DNA of 64,000 nucleotides from Helianthus annuus (Eukaryota; Streptophyta; Magnoliopsida; Asterales; Asteraceae). The stretch spans positions 63,954,540 through 64,018,539 of the forward strand of contig NC_035448.2 of assembly GCF_002127325.2 (NCBI RefSeq), in the 5' to 3' direction. The notes below the pieces were generated by a model. It saw nothing but the letters and a program-made list of their open reading frames with translations, did not search any database and was not told where the DNA came from. Numbering within the stretch: position 1 is the first letter of the stretch; each line of letters starts with the position of its first letter. The position numbers and the translations under genes are program-made. Shown here piece after piece: positions 46,686-62,936 of this stretch.

Positions 46686-48976
46686 TATGTATAAGTGTGT
46701 ATGTGAGACGAGCCGAGACCCGACTCAAGACCGCTTGGTCTCGAGTGAACAGCAAGTGTTGGGCCGGTTAGGGCCTTGCGACCGAGAACCCAACTCGGAA
46801 ACCCCTAAGCCCACTCGTGACATTATATAAACCGACTCTCCCCTCCCTTAACCATTTTTACAACACTCTCCCTCACTCACTCCTTCTTCCTCACTAAAAC
46901 CCTAAAACCCTAGCACAACACCCTCATTTCCTCTCCTTTCCTTCTTCCTCGGATCAACCGGTAACAAGATCACTCTCGGATTCTAGCTCGAGATCATCAT
47001 TTGGAGCTTGGTTCATTGATTCCTTGTACCCCTACTTCCAACCGGTTAGCATGAATATCCTTATAGTTGTTTTGCTTGTTTGTCTTGTTACTAAAATGCT
47101 TGATAGTGCTTGATTGTCGATGTTCGTTGCTATAAAATGCTTGTTTGATGATAAAGGTGGTTGCTTGAAATGATTTAGTGTCTTAATGAAAATGATCCGG
47201 TTATGTGTTAAATGGTTTTGTTATTTGGTTAGTGCTAGAAGCTTGTTTGGATGGTTTTGACCGAATGATATGCATGATTTGCTTGATCCTATGAGTTCTG
47301 ATTAATGATGAAACATGCTAGACTAGGAACCGAAAATAATGATACTGATTATGTTCATTTATGTTAAAACAGATTGTGTTAAATATGTGTTCTTTGATCT
47401 TAGTTTTTCCCTTACAAAGAACTTATGGTTTTATGCTTAAAAGATGAATATTATGAATATTATGATGAACAATTTGAATGCCATGAAATATTTTGAATAT
47501 GCTTGTTTAATCTGTTTTGATTGCAAGATAGACAAGAAAACATGTTTAGTGGGCATGGTACACAAATTACATGAAAATGCAATATCATTGGATAGTACAC
47601 TGCACAGGTTCTAGAAGGATTCAGGTGCACGCAACGACGGTTGCGAGTCGGAACCCTCGGTTGCGACTCGAGACCACAACGTGATTTGTCGAGACCTCCC
47701 GGTTGCGACTCGCAAAGCAGCTCATGATCAACCGCAACAACGGTTGCGAGTCGGAAATCCCTGGTTGCGACTCGGAACCAAAGCATGATGAGCCGAAACC
47801 GCGGTTGCGAGTCGGAATCCTTAGTTGCGACTCGTAACCATGCATTCTCGAGTCGAAACCATGAACCCTTGTCTCGACTGGGCTGTTATTGGGCCAAAGA
47901 GTTTGTTGGATTATCTGTTAACTGGACTGCTTGTGTATCTGTTACTGTTTAGGCCCAATACCCCCAACTGTTTGATTGTATGCATGATTAAGTGTGCCTA
48001 TATGTGTTCGCTATGTGTTGACTTGTACCCGACTTGACCCATATTTGGTAACCATGTTAGGACGTGGTGACCAACATACTTGACCGGGTAAAATAATCTA
48101 CCGAGCAACCCAAGGTGAGTTCACAACTTAAAAGCATGCGTCCCGGTGGTTTGGGACACGAGACTGAAACAACCCTATCCCCTTGTAAAGGGGATACCAT
48201 TTACATTCCTTCCCTAGTTACTGGGAACAAACTTACTTTACCTTCCCTTGTATTGGGAAACCTTTTAGTTAATTACTATTTATACGGAATGCAACCAAAC
48301 GGCACTAAACGCAACTCTATCACTCAAGTCCCTACTACATAATACCGATTAGTCGCCGGGGCCAGGCGAACGGGTTATTAGTTGATAGCGCTATTTAGGT
48401 TTTACCAACCTCACACCGTGCCATGGTATGGGATCGGTCGTGAACTAATGTACTCAGGCATCCGTCAATGATGATAGAACATTGACATCGGGGCATCCTG
48501 CGGATACGCAAACGGTTACCTAGTGTTCGGTATTGGAAAAAACAGTTTAGTCGCTAACTTTTGGGGTAGCTCCCCATGGCATGTATAAGCGGATAAATTA
48601 ACTGGTGAAACAAGTTTTTGGTAATTAAAACTGGGCAACTAGTGAACTCACTCAGCATTATTGTTGACCCCCTTACTGCATGCTTTGCAGGTGGCCAGTG
48701 ACTGGAGCAGCTGCTTGGGATGTGTAGTGGTCGTCTGCCCGTGTGTTGGGCATTTACCTTATGAACATTGTTTAAAACTGTTTATTTATGCTTCCGCTAC
48801 TTATTACTGTTTGAACTTGAAACCTTAAACTCTGAACTTGATATTTGCTAATCTTATGGTTAGTAAGTATTACTTTTGTTATCAATTTAACTAGTCAGTA
48901 TAATTGGTGGCTGGATCCTGGTCAGTCACGCCCTCGAAGCGGGTGTTATCCGCAGGTGGAATTTGGGGGTGTGACA

Positions 48977-49429
48977 GTGTTCGGTATTGGAAAAAACAGT
49001 TTAGTCGCTAACTTTTGGGGTAGCTCCCCATGGCATGTATAAACGGATAAATTAACTGGTGAAACAAGTTTTTGGTAATTAAAACTGGGCAACTAGTGAA
49101 CTCACTCAGCATTATTGTTGACCCCTTACTGCATGCTTTGCAGGTGGCCAGTGACTGGAGCAGCTGCTTGGGATGTGTAGTGGTCGTCTGCCCGTGTGTT
49201 GGGCATTTACCTTATGAACATTGTTTAAAACTGTTTATTTATGCTTCCGCTACTTATTACTGTTTGAACTTGAAACCTTAAACTCTGAACTTGATATTTG
49301 CTAATCTTATGGTTAGTAAGTATTACTTTTGTTATCAATTTAACTAGTCAGTATAATTGGTGGCTGGATCCTGGTCAGTCACGCCCTCGAAGCGGGTGTT
49401 ATCCGCAGGTGGAATTTGGGGGTGTGACA
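48977..49429 (+). repeat. Duplicated 453-bp end of G's 3' LTR
   Basis: This is a tandem copy of 48523-48976, with few differences (for example one C fewer in 'gaccccctt'). It ends in the LTR terminus TGTGACA and is followed by the target duplication TGCAT, so the true outer end of the element is at 49429. Confidence 0.9.
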
Positions 49430-49432
49430 TGC

Positions 49433-52019
49433 ATGGCTTCGTCGTTGAAGAATACTTCCACAGCGATGTCGGCAGTCAATTCATCTACTGGCATTCCATC
49501 TTTGCCTCCACCACCAGCCGGATCTCAGAAAAATGCTGAGAAGAGACCAACTACTATCTCCTCTAAACCATCATCTTCTGCTCTAACTTCTTCTGTTCCC
49601 AGTACTAGTGATATATTTACTTTGATTTTGCAGATGAGGGATCGTATGCAGCAGGATGAAACTAATGACAGGATCCTCAGGGAAATCGGAGATCTCAAAA
49701 GGCAAAAGAAAACGGCAGAGGATAATTCCCCACTGATGCCCAAATCTTTAAATTTTGATACTCCAATGATTACTTCTCAGCCATCAGAGGTCCCAGACAT
49801 TCAATATATGGGTGGATCAAGAGGAGTGCATTTCAGCTCAGCAGTAGTGACTCAGGCATCAGGATCATATTTCCAACCGGCAGGATCCTATACTCAACAT
49901 ATGGGATCCTTCATGAACTCAGGATCCTCCTTCGTCCCAGGATTATCCCAGGTTCAAGGATTCTCCTTCATCCCAGGATCATCCCAGGTTCAAGGATCAT
50001 CCTTCGTTCCAGGATCATCCCAGGTTCAAGGATCCTCCATCGTTCCAGGATCATCCCAGGTTCAAGGATCCCTTCAGATACCAGGATCCTTGAAGAATTT
50101 GCAAACAAGAAGTCTAGATGTCCATCAAGGAGATTTTATTCCAATGCAGACCATTGCTTCCACTGGTCCATCCATTATCCAGAATCCCAGCAATATGGAT
50201 TCACACCCAATGTTCCTAACTTGAACCCGATGGGAGGTAACACTTTTAATAATTCTTTTACCACTAACCATGGATTCATGCAGGATACAGGTATCAATCA
50301 TGCTATGGCCAGAGAACTACAAAAACTGAAGGATATGATATCAAGTGTTCCAGGGGTAGTCAAACCTATCCCGGAGATTGCAGATGGAAGCCATAAGGTA
50401 TCTCGTTTTGCACCACCAATTTGTGATGCTGAGATACCCAAAAGGTTCCATATCCCTACTATGAAGCTGTATGATGGTACAACGGATCCTGAGGAACACA
50501 TAGCACAATACAGGGAGAGGATGGAGATCAATCCAATTCCAGAAAAGTTAAAGGAAGCATGCTTATGCAAAGGATTTGGATCCACTCTTACTGGATCAGC
50601 TCTTAAATGGCTGCTAAGTCTTCCCCCTTACTCTATTACTTCATTTGCTAATTTAGTTAATTTACTCAATAATCAATTCTCTTGTAGTAGAAAGTTTGAA
50701 AGATTGACTAGTGATTTATATAGGGTAACTCAGGGTCATAATGAATCATTAAGGGATTACATAACCAAGTTTAGTAAAGAATCCTTGGATATTCCTAACT
50801 TGGATATGGCCACAGCTGTTGAGGCCTTCAAGATGGGATTGCTTAAGGATTCATTGTTCTATGATGATCTTGTTATGACACCATGCCGGAACCTAGATGA
50901 AGTAAGAACTCGGGCACTCAGGTTCATCCGGCTAGAGGATGACAAGAGGATCCAGGAGAGACAAGCAGGATCCTCAAAGCAAGAAAAGCAAGGATCCTCT
51001 TTCAAAAGCAACAGATTCAAATCCTACAATAGGAATGACAACCAGAACGTGCATGCCGTTGACCAAGAAGAGGATGATGAGGATTATCCTCCGATTTCTG
51101 AATATTGTTTTTCCGTTGATAATCATGAACTAATCCTTGCAATGCAGAATCTAGGAGAAAAAGCCAGATGGCCCAGAAAAAACGACAAACCAACTGGAAC
51201 TAAAGACAAATCGAAGTGGTGTGCATACCACGAGGATTTTGGGCATTTAACTGAAGAATGTATCGCATTAAGAAAGGAAATTGGATATCTGCTAAGCAAG
51301 GGGCATCTAAAAGAGTTGTTGGGAAGAAAAAAGCAAAGGATTCAGGATCCTGAAAGGATCCCTGAGAAAGCTCCAGTTCCTCCGGCAGATGCCCAAGTGA
51401 TCAACTTTATTTCTGGAGGATCAGACATCTGTGGTACATCCTTCTCAGCAGCTAAAAGGCATGCAAAGGAAGCTAAAATGGATAACGGAGAAAGGCCTAT
51501 TCGAACATCAAGTGTCTCGGAAGGAAAAGCGATAACCTTTGATGAGGATGATCGCATTAACATCCAGGATCCTCATCATGATAGTCTAGTCATCACTCTC
51601 TTTATCTCTAACCATTTTGTTCGCAGGATCCTTATTGACGGAGGAAGCTCAGTAAATATTATCCAGCTTGATGTCCTTAAGAAGATGGGTATCCCTGAAT
51701 CAGATATCACACCAAGATCCTCCGTACTTGTGGGATTCAGTGGCGAAACTAAGAAAACCCTGGGGACATCAAACTCCCAATCTACGTGGAAGGATTACAT
51801 AATTATCAAAAATTTTGTGTTATTGACTGTTTATCTTATTGTAATGTTATCCTTGGCAGGCCCTGGATACATGATATGAAAGCAGTCCCATCCACCTACC
51901 ATCAATGTGTGAAACTCCCTAGCCCATGGGGAATAATCAAGATCGACAGTGATCAGCAGGAGGCTAAGGATTGTTATACATCATCCATGAAACCAACCTC
52001 GAAGCCAAGGGAGCAATAG
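49433..52019 (+). pseudogene. gag: Element F gag-protease, two frameshifts
   Basis: It starts at MASSLKNTS; the ATG overlaps the TGCAT target duplication of G. Domains are as in C: a QMRDRMQQDETNDRILREIGDL helix, SSFVPGSSQVQG repeats (about 49916-50090), a Gag domain (MKLYDGTTDPEEHIAQYRER), WCAYHEDFGHLTEEC, and protease LIDGGSSVNII. One base is missing near 50185 ('attatccagaatcc' against 'atcatcccagaatcc') and one near 51768 ('ctggggacatc' against 'ctgggggacaac'). It ends at TAG 52017-52019. Confidence 0.9.
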
Positions 52020-55597
<3,578 letters not shown>

Positions 55598-56984
55598 ACA
55601 GGATCCTCGTGGCACATATGATCCTTACATTGAAAGCATCCTCGAAGGATCCCGATAATGTCAATGATCCTTACTCTGGTAATATCCTAATCCTAAACTA
55701 TTCCATTTTCTTATTTTTACCAAAGGATAAGGATCATGTATCCTTCATCCTCCTCTCACAAGAATTTGAGTTTTGATAGTCCAGGTATCCTCAGCATATC
55801 ATTAAGAATCTTCAAAAGCATCTCAGATCCTTGGGTTCAACCCCAGTTATCCTTGGGCTTGTCCCCAGTTTCCGCCTGTAACGCACGATGATCCTGGTAT
55901 AGTTCACGTCTTTGGGACCAGTACCCACTTTCGGGGCTGATAACCTCATCGTACTGGCTATACCTAGGATCCTACGTATAATGGTAGACGTACCATACAT
56001 CCGTTCCTAAGGTTTCTAACGTTTTCACGTTAGCTAAGGTTTTGGCATTTTCATGTCAATAAGTTTGGATAGTCGCCAGTAAGGGCCATACTCCAGTTTA
56101 CATACGATCCTTGGGCTTGTCCCCAGTTATCCTTCGGGCTTGTCCCCAGTGATCCTATGGGCTTGTCCCCAGTTATCCTTTGGGCTTGTCCCCAGTTACT
56201 AACTTATCCTTTATATTGGCTTAGTCCCAAGTTATATTCCATTTTTTCAGGTTTTCGAAGTTAAACAATTAAGGATCCTTAATCCTTATTATCCATTAAA
56301 GTTTTACTTATGGTTATCCTGATTAAAGGTTAGGATCCTAACTTGGATCCTCAGGTATGATCCTTAACTATTTTTAATTTCATTCATTATTCATTTGAAT
56401 AACCCTTAGACCTTGACAACTAAACCTATGATTCTTAAAATAAACTACCTTGAAAATTTTCGATTATAGGATATTTGATCCAGGATCATATCCTAAACTT
56501 CTTAAACATAATTTGCTTAACTTTTCTTACTCAGATAAATACATTTCTAAACAAGCAAAAAATAAGAGGATAAACAAAGGATAACAACACGAGATAAGCC
56601 AAAAAGATTAGAGTTATTTTATTAACAAAGGATTTTAAACCCTTCAAAGTTGTCAAAATTGCCAACCCACGTTTCTACCAGCAAAACGTGGCCCGTCCAC
56701 ATGGGTTGGCAAAGGGTGTCCATTGTTTGTGCGGTCATAGCATGCAGGTAAATAAAAAGCGGCAGGATCACAAAGGCTTCATCCCCCAAACAGAGGATCC
56801 CTTCACCATTTGCAATCCTACCTATTGTCTGAAGGATCCTGGATCCTTGATCCTAAAAACTATTGTTTAAGTTACAGACCATCATTGTTTAAAACATCAC
56901 AACCACAAAAAACCACTACCAAATTTAAAAAAAATTGGGCTCCGGCCAAGTCTCGAAATTTCCATCATCGCCCAACCCTGCAGC
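55598..56984. other. Convergent non-coding region, element F
   Basis: It holds 'gggcttgtccccagttatcc' repeats (55850-55872 and about 56110-56195, four copies), the hairpin CTAACGT-TTTC-ACGTTAG (about 56017-56034), and the conserved TTGCCAACCCA hairpin (about 56660-56712). No gene is seen. Confidence 0.6.
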
Positions 56985-58598
56985 TCAAACCTTCGCTGCA
57001 CCATCACCACCAGCTCCACTTGCTTCTCCCTGATCCTTGCCAGCTTCACCACCTTCAAGCATTGGGATCTCCTCAGCATCATCATCATCCTCCAACTCTG
57101 CTAGCCTTGCCTTCCAACCCTCCACGTCCCACGTGCTCTTGTCGAAGGCAGGATCCTGAGCCTCCGCAGCCATCTGCAATTGGATCTTATACATAGCTAT
57201 TGCGGCAGAGACCTTGGCATCCTGGGTGATCTCCTGCTTCTCACAATCCAAGTTGATCAGCATTTTGGCAGCTTCATCCTTGGTAGCCCGGAGCTCCTTC
57301 TCAAGATCAGCAATCTTGAGATCCTTCAGCACACCCATCTGTTGGAGGTCGGCAATTTGGCGGTCTTGATCCTCAACGTGGCCAATATATGTTTCTATTT
57401 CAGCGAGTTTCTGCAGAAAGGGAAAAGGGTAAGTTCAGGACCAGGTGATCCTCAAACAAGCAGGATATACAAGCAGGATATACAAGCAGGAGCAGTGATC
57501 CTTACTTCGTTAACGTAATCAAGAAACTGTTGGCGGAGCAGGGGAAATCCTTGAAGATCCTCAGAGGCCTTTCTCTTCTTTCCTTTACCCCTAATAGGTG
57601 CTTTAGGGGCTGAAGCGGTTGGACTAGCAGCAGGGGTCTTCTTCCTTGCAGATTTAACATTAGCAAGATCATCAATGCCAAACTTGGAGGCAGATTTAGC
57701 AGATTTTCCTGCACCTACACAACCAAAATAAGATAAGTATTCTAACTGATTTAGAAATCCTACGTAAAACTACTTTTTAAATGAGGATACTTACTTGACA
57801 TTGTGGCAGATGCGGAGGATACTTCCTGTGAATCTTGGGTGGCAACTTGAAAACTTCTTGTCTCCGGATCAAGCTTCTTGAAGGCCAAAAGCCTCTCTTT
57901 TGCAGCAGGTGTCAGCTTCAGATGAGAGATGGAGATAGCTGCACAATAAACAAAAAACAAAGAAAATATTAGTGATCCTCATCCTAAGGAACAAATCTGA
58001 TGGTGATCCTTCTAGGATCCTCTATCCTACCATGAGTAGCCCACTCCTTGGGCAGATCCTTCCCATCAGGGATGGTATCCCTCCTAACAAAGAAGAACCG
58101 TCGCTTCCAATTCGTGTCATTCTTGGTGACCTTGAGAACAGGGTGATCCTCTCCGGCTTTCCGTTTAAACAAATATCGACAGGATCCAAACGTTGTGAGA
58201 TCATACATCTCAGCCAGCTCCGCCATTCCTAAATCAATCCCTTCCTGCTCAATGATCCTTTCAAGTGTATATAAAACCCTCCAGATCATGGGCATAGCCT
58301 GGATATAGCAGATGCCGGTGAGAGAGAAGAAAGATTGAGTGAACTGTGGGAAAGGATATGAATATCCTATCAAGAACGGAGTAACAGGAAAGGCTACCCA
58401 AGAATCAGAGATAAAATCACTCAAAGCGGTAGAAGTAAAAGACTTGAAGATGGTGTTCGCCGGAAAAAAATGACGGATCTTGTCAACCTGAGGATCGGTA
58501 AAGCAGCACCTCTCGGCAGGAGAATCTTTGATGATCCCTTGACCCTTCAAGGGACTGTTCTTCTCAGGATCCTTATGAGGGGAATTCCGGAGCAACAT
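56985..58598 (-). CDS. Antisense four-exon gene, element F (intact)
   Basis: Minus-strand exons are 58598-58031, 57938-57795, 57714-57506 and 57410-56985 (568, 144, 209 and 426 bp), exactly the lengths in C, giving 448 residues. All splice sites are canonical and no stop is seen. The start is chosen at MLLRNSPHKD to match C, D and H; the frame is open for 24 more codons upstream. N-terminal domain: CCFTDPQVDKIRHFFP, WVAFPVTPFLIGYSYPFP, FFSLTGICYIQAMP, NWKRRFFFVRRDTIP. Middle: basic GKGKKRK. C-terminus: KDLKIADLEKELRATKDEAA coiled coil and an acidic GEASGAGGDGAAKV tail. It is intact although gag and pol of F are broken several times. Confidence 0.82.
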
Positions 58599-58736
58599 AT
58601 CTGCAGAAGAATGGAAAGAGACAGAGAAACAGAGTAAGAGAAGGAAGAAAAGAGGAGAATACCTGATCAATCTTCAGACGAGATTATAAAGGGAGTTTCT
58701 CTTGAATTTAAATGCAAATTGATCATATCTCTATCT

Positions 58737-58815
58737 CCTATTTATAATGATGATCTGCAGGGCTGTCACTTCTGTGACGTAAGAATTGCAACGGCTAGTC
58801 CGACTTCAACGGCTA
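58737..58815 (-). promoter_or_regulatory. Promoter of antisense gene, element F
   Basis: Reading towards the gene on the minus strand: TAGCCGTT (58815-58808), TAGCCGTT (58797-58790), TTACGTCA (about 58782-58775), and TATAAATAGG (58746-58737). The spacing is as in C. Confidence 0.62.
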
Positions 58816-58880
58816 GTTATCCGATTAACTTGTTGCGGATAAGATCAAGCAAAATATAACTCATTTAATTACAATATTAC

Positions 58881-59606
58881 TGTTTTGGTCAAAAATCACA
58901 CAAGGATAATGTAACCAAACTTTATGTAAACGGGGTATGATGCTTGGTTAATTATGAAAGTAAAGGATCACTTCTGTGATAAAGATGCAAAGACACAATG
59001 ATTTATACGAGGAAAAAGCCCTTGATCAATGTATGATCTCCGGCATAAAAAACCTCGGGTGATGGCAACTACCGATCACCAACTTCAATATAAGAAAAAT
59101 ATAGTTACAACTTTGGATGATAATGAGCTGAGTACAAGGATCACTATTGTTTCGAGTGTCTAAGTGTGTGAGAGTTGCGTTGTATGTCGTGTGTTCTTCC
59201 AAATGATGGAGAGTGGTATTTATACAAGTGTAGGTGACCTATTTTAGGTAAAAGGACTAATTATCAGCTCATTACCCCTTTAGAAATAAAAGACAATCTA
59301 GCCTAAATTGCCGCCCATAAATCAAGCCATGTTTCCATATCCTGTGCAACGTCTATCTCCGATTAAGCTCTTGCCATAATTGTGAAGACGCGTCCCTTGA
59401 TCATGATGCTTAGAGCGTATCCTGCTAGATATTCCTGCAAAAATAACATTGCATTAAGCGAAGATGATCGTTAGTATGAGGATCCTATAATGTCCCATGA
59501 TCCTGATCCTGAAGTCCGGCTGAGGATCACTGTCTGCCAAAGAAACAAGGATCACTGGTTAGGATCACGTGTAAGGATCACCTATAATAAAAATCCAGCC
59601 CTAACA
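58881..59606 (-). repeat. 3' LTR of element H
   Basis: This 726-bp LTR starts TGTTAGGGCTGGA (59606) and ends TTTTTGACCAAAACA (58881) on the minus strand. It is preceded on the minus strand by ATTTTGGGGGCAAT. Confidence 0.9.
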
Positions 59607-59693
59607 ATTGCCCCCAAAATATAAGGAGTTGATTGTAAATTAACAAGTTGTATTTTGTTTTGATCTTATCTCCAACGGGCAACTCCGAATAAC

Positions 59694-59773
59694 TAGCCGT
59701 TAATATCGAACTAGCCGTTGCGATCATTACGTCATAGATGTGACAATCCCTGCAGATCATGATTATAAATAGG
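59694..59773 (+). promoter_or_regulatory. Promoter of antisense gene, element H
   Basis: TAGCCGTT (59694-59701), TAGCCGTT (59712-59719), TTACGTCA (59727-59734) and TATAAATAGG (59764-59773) are followed by the start codon at 59930. Confidence 0.62.
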
Positions 59774-59929
59774 AGATAGGGTGAGGATCAGTTTGTATTT
59801 AAATTCAGGATATACTCCCTTTATATTCTCCACCGAAGATTGATCAGGTATTCTCCTCTTCTCTCTTTCCTTTCTATATTCTCTTTGCTCTGTTTTTTGC
59901 TCCGTCTCTGTTTCTGTTCCGTCACAAAC

Positions 59930-61544
59930 ATGTTGCTCCGGAATTCTCCACACAAGGATTCCAAGAAGGATAGTCCCCTAAAAGGCCAGGGGATTATCAA
60001 GGATTCCCCTACGGAGCGATGTTGCTTTACTGACGTTCACGTAGACAGAATTCGTCATTGCTTTCCGGCGAATACTGTTTTCAAATCCTTCGTTCCTACA
60101 ACTTTAAGCGACTTTGTTTCAGATGTTTGGGTGGCTTTTCCTGCTACCCCGTTCACCATAGGGTTTTCATATCCTTTTCCAGACTTTACCCAGTCTTTCT
60201 TTTCCTTAACCGGCATTTCTTACATCCAAGCTATGCCGATGATCTGGAGGGTTCTGTATACCTTCGAGAGGATCATCGAGTAGGAAGGGATTGATCTGGG
60301 GATGGCGGAGTTGGCTAATCTTTATGATCTCACCACATTTGGTTCTCACCGGTATTTGTTGAAACGGAAAGCCGGGGAGGATCATCCTGTCTTCAAGGTC
60401 ACTAAGAACGATACAAACTGGAAGCGTCGCTTTTTCTTTGTTAGGAGGGATTCCATCCCAGATGGGAAGGATCTGCCCAAGGAATGGGCCACTCATGGTA
60501 GGATAGAGGATCCTCGAAGGATCACTATCAGCCCTGTCTCATATAATGAGGATCACTAATATCTCTTTTATCTCTTGTGCATCTATATCCATTGCTCATC
60601 TGAAATTAAGCCCTGCTGCAAAAGAGAGAGTCCTAGCTTTTAAAAAGCTTAATCCTGAAGTCAGAAGTTTCCAAGTCACCGTCCAAGATTCACAAGAAGT
60701 ATCCTCTGCATCTGCCACTATGTCAAGTAAGTATCCTTATAGAAAATAAATTATATGTAAGATTGTTTGACTAATAAGGCAACTTATCTTGTTTTTTGAT
60801 TGTGTAGGCGCTGGGAAGTCTGCCAGGTCTGTCAAATCTGCTTCTAAATTTGGGATAGATGATCTCACCAACGTCAAGTCTTCGAGGAAGAAGGCTCCTG
60901 CTGCCAGTCCTTCAGTTTCAGCTCCCAAGGCACCTATCCGGGGCAAGGGAAAAAAGAGGAAAACCTCTGAAGATCTCCAAGGATTTCCCCTCCTCCGTCA
61001 GCAATTCCTTGACTACGTGAATGAGGTAAGGATCACTGCCCCTGTTGGTTATCCGTTTCGAATATCCTGTTTGTGTATCCTGTTTCTTTGAGGATCATCC
61101 GGTTCTGAACTTACGTTATTCCCCTCTTTGCAGAAACTTGCCGAGATCGAGACCTATCTTGGCCATGTTGAGGATCAAGAGAGCCAGATTGCCGACCTTC
61201 AACAAATGGGCGTGCTTAAGGATCTCAAGATAGCAGATCTTGAGAAGGAACTCCGGGCCACGAAGGATGAGGCTGCTCAGAGGTTGATCGATATGGAGCA
61301 GGAGATCACCCAAGATGCCAAGGTCTCCGCGGCAATTGCTATGTACAAGATACAACTTCAGATGGCTGAGGAGGCTCAGGATCCTACATTTGAAAAAAGC
61401 TCGTGGGACGTTGAAGGTTGGAAGGCAAGGCTGGCGGACCTGGAGGACGAGGATGAGGCTGAGGAGATCCCCATGCTGGAAGGTGGTGATGCTGAGAAGG
61501 ATCAAGGTGGAGATGCTGGTGGTGATGGAGCAGCAGAGGTGTGA
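59930..61544 (+). pseudogene. Antisense four-exon gene, element H (damaged)
   Basis: Exons 59930-60497, 60583-60726, 60808-61025 and 61134-61544 (568, 144, 218 and 411 bp; 447 codons). Lesions: TAG at 60281-60283 (the same codon as in D), and the first acceptor reads GCAT instead of GCAG. The other two introns keep GTAAG/GTAG and GTAAG/GCAG. Domains are as in C: CCFTDVHVDRIRHCFP, WVAFPATPFTIGFSYPFP, FFSLTGISYIQAMP, basic GKGKKRK, and coiled coil KDLKIADLEKELRATKDEAA. Despite the stop, the rest is open. Confidence 0.78.
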
Positions 61545-62936
61545 GCTGCTGGATTGGGCGATGATGGAAACTTCTAGACATAGCCGGAGCCCAGTTTTTT
61601 TGAATTTTGATAGTAGTTTGTGGTATTTGAAACAATTATGGTCTGTAATCTCCGAACAATAGTTTTTAGGGTAAAGGATCTTGGATCCTTTGAACAATAG
61701 GTAGGATTACAAAAGGTGGAGGGATCCTCTGTTTGGGGGATGAAGCCTTTGTGATCCTGCCGCTTTTACTTTCCTGTACCTGCTAAGACCGCATAGACAA
61801 TGGACACCCTTTGCCAACCCATGTGGACGGGCCACGTTTTGCTGGTAGAAACGTGGGTTGGCAATTTTGACAACTTTTTGCAAGGGTTAAAGATCCTTTT
61901 GCTAATAATATAACCTTAATCTTTCTGGCTTATCCTGTGTTGTTATCCTTTGTTTATCTTTTTAGTTTCCAATTGTTTTAGAAATAACAATAATTAAGCA
62001 AACCATGTTCGAGAAATATAGGATATGATCCTGGATCAAATATCCTATAATCGAAAATTTTCAAGGTAGTTTATTTTAAGGATCATAGGTTCAGTTGTCA
62101 AGGTCTAAAGGTTTTTCAAATGAATAATGAAATTAAAAATAGTTAAGGATCATACCTGAGGATCCGAGTTAGGATCCTAACCTTTAATCGGGATAACCAT
62201 AAGTAAAACTTTAATGGATGATAAGGATTAAGGATCCTTATTTGTTTAACTTCGAGAACCTGAAAGATGGAACATATCTTGGGACTAAGCCAATGTAAGA
62301 GATAAATTAGTAGCTGGGGACATGCCCAAAGGATAACTGAGAATGATCCTGGAGGATCACTGGGGACAAGCCCATAGGATAACTGGGGACAAGCCCAAAG
62401 GATAACTGGGGACAAGCCCAAAGGATCGTATGTAAACTGGAGTATGGCCCTTTCTGGTGACTATCCAAACTTAGTGACATGAAAATGTCAAAACCTTAGC
62501 TAACGTGAAAACGTTAGAAACCTTAGGAACGGATGTATGGTACGTCTACCATTATACGTAGGATCCTAAATATAGCCAGTACGATGAGGTTGTCAGCCCC
62601 GGAAGTGGGTACTGGTCCCAAAGACGTGAACTATATCAGGATCATCGTGCGCTGCTGGCGGAAACTGGGGATAATCCCAAGGATAACTGGGGTTGGACCC
62701 AAGGATCTGCGGTGCTTTTGAAGGTCTTTGACGATATGCTGAAGATACCTGAACTATCATAACTCAAATGTTTCGTGAGTAGAGGATGAAGGATACATGA
62801 TCCTTATCCTCAGGTAAAAAGTAAGAAAATACAATAGTTTCTAGGATAAGCATATTACCAGAGTAAGGATCACTGATATCACCGGGATCCTTTAAGGATA
62901 CTTCAATGTAAGGATCACGTGCATGGAGGATCATGT
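61545..62936. other. Convergent non-coding region, element H
   Basis: It contains the TTGCCAACCCA/TGGGTTGGCAA hairpin (about 61811-61863), three to four 'aactggggacaagcccaaagg' repeats (62312-62425), the hairpin CTAACGT-GAAA-ACGTTAG (62501-62518), and the 'ggaacggatgtatggtacgtct' block (62527-62548). No gene is seen. Confidence 0.6.
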
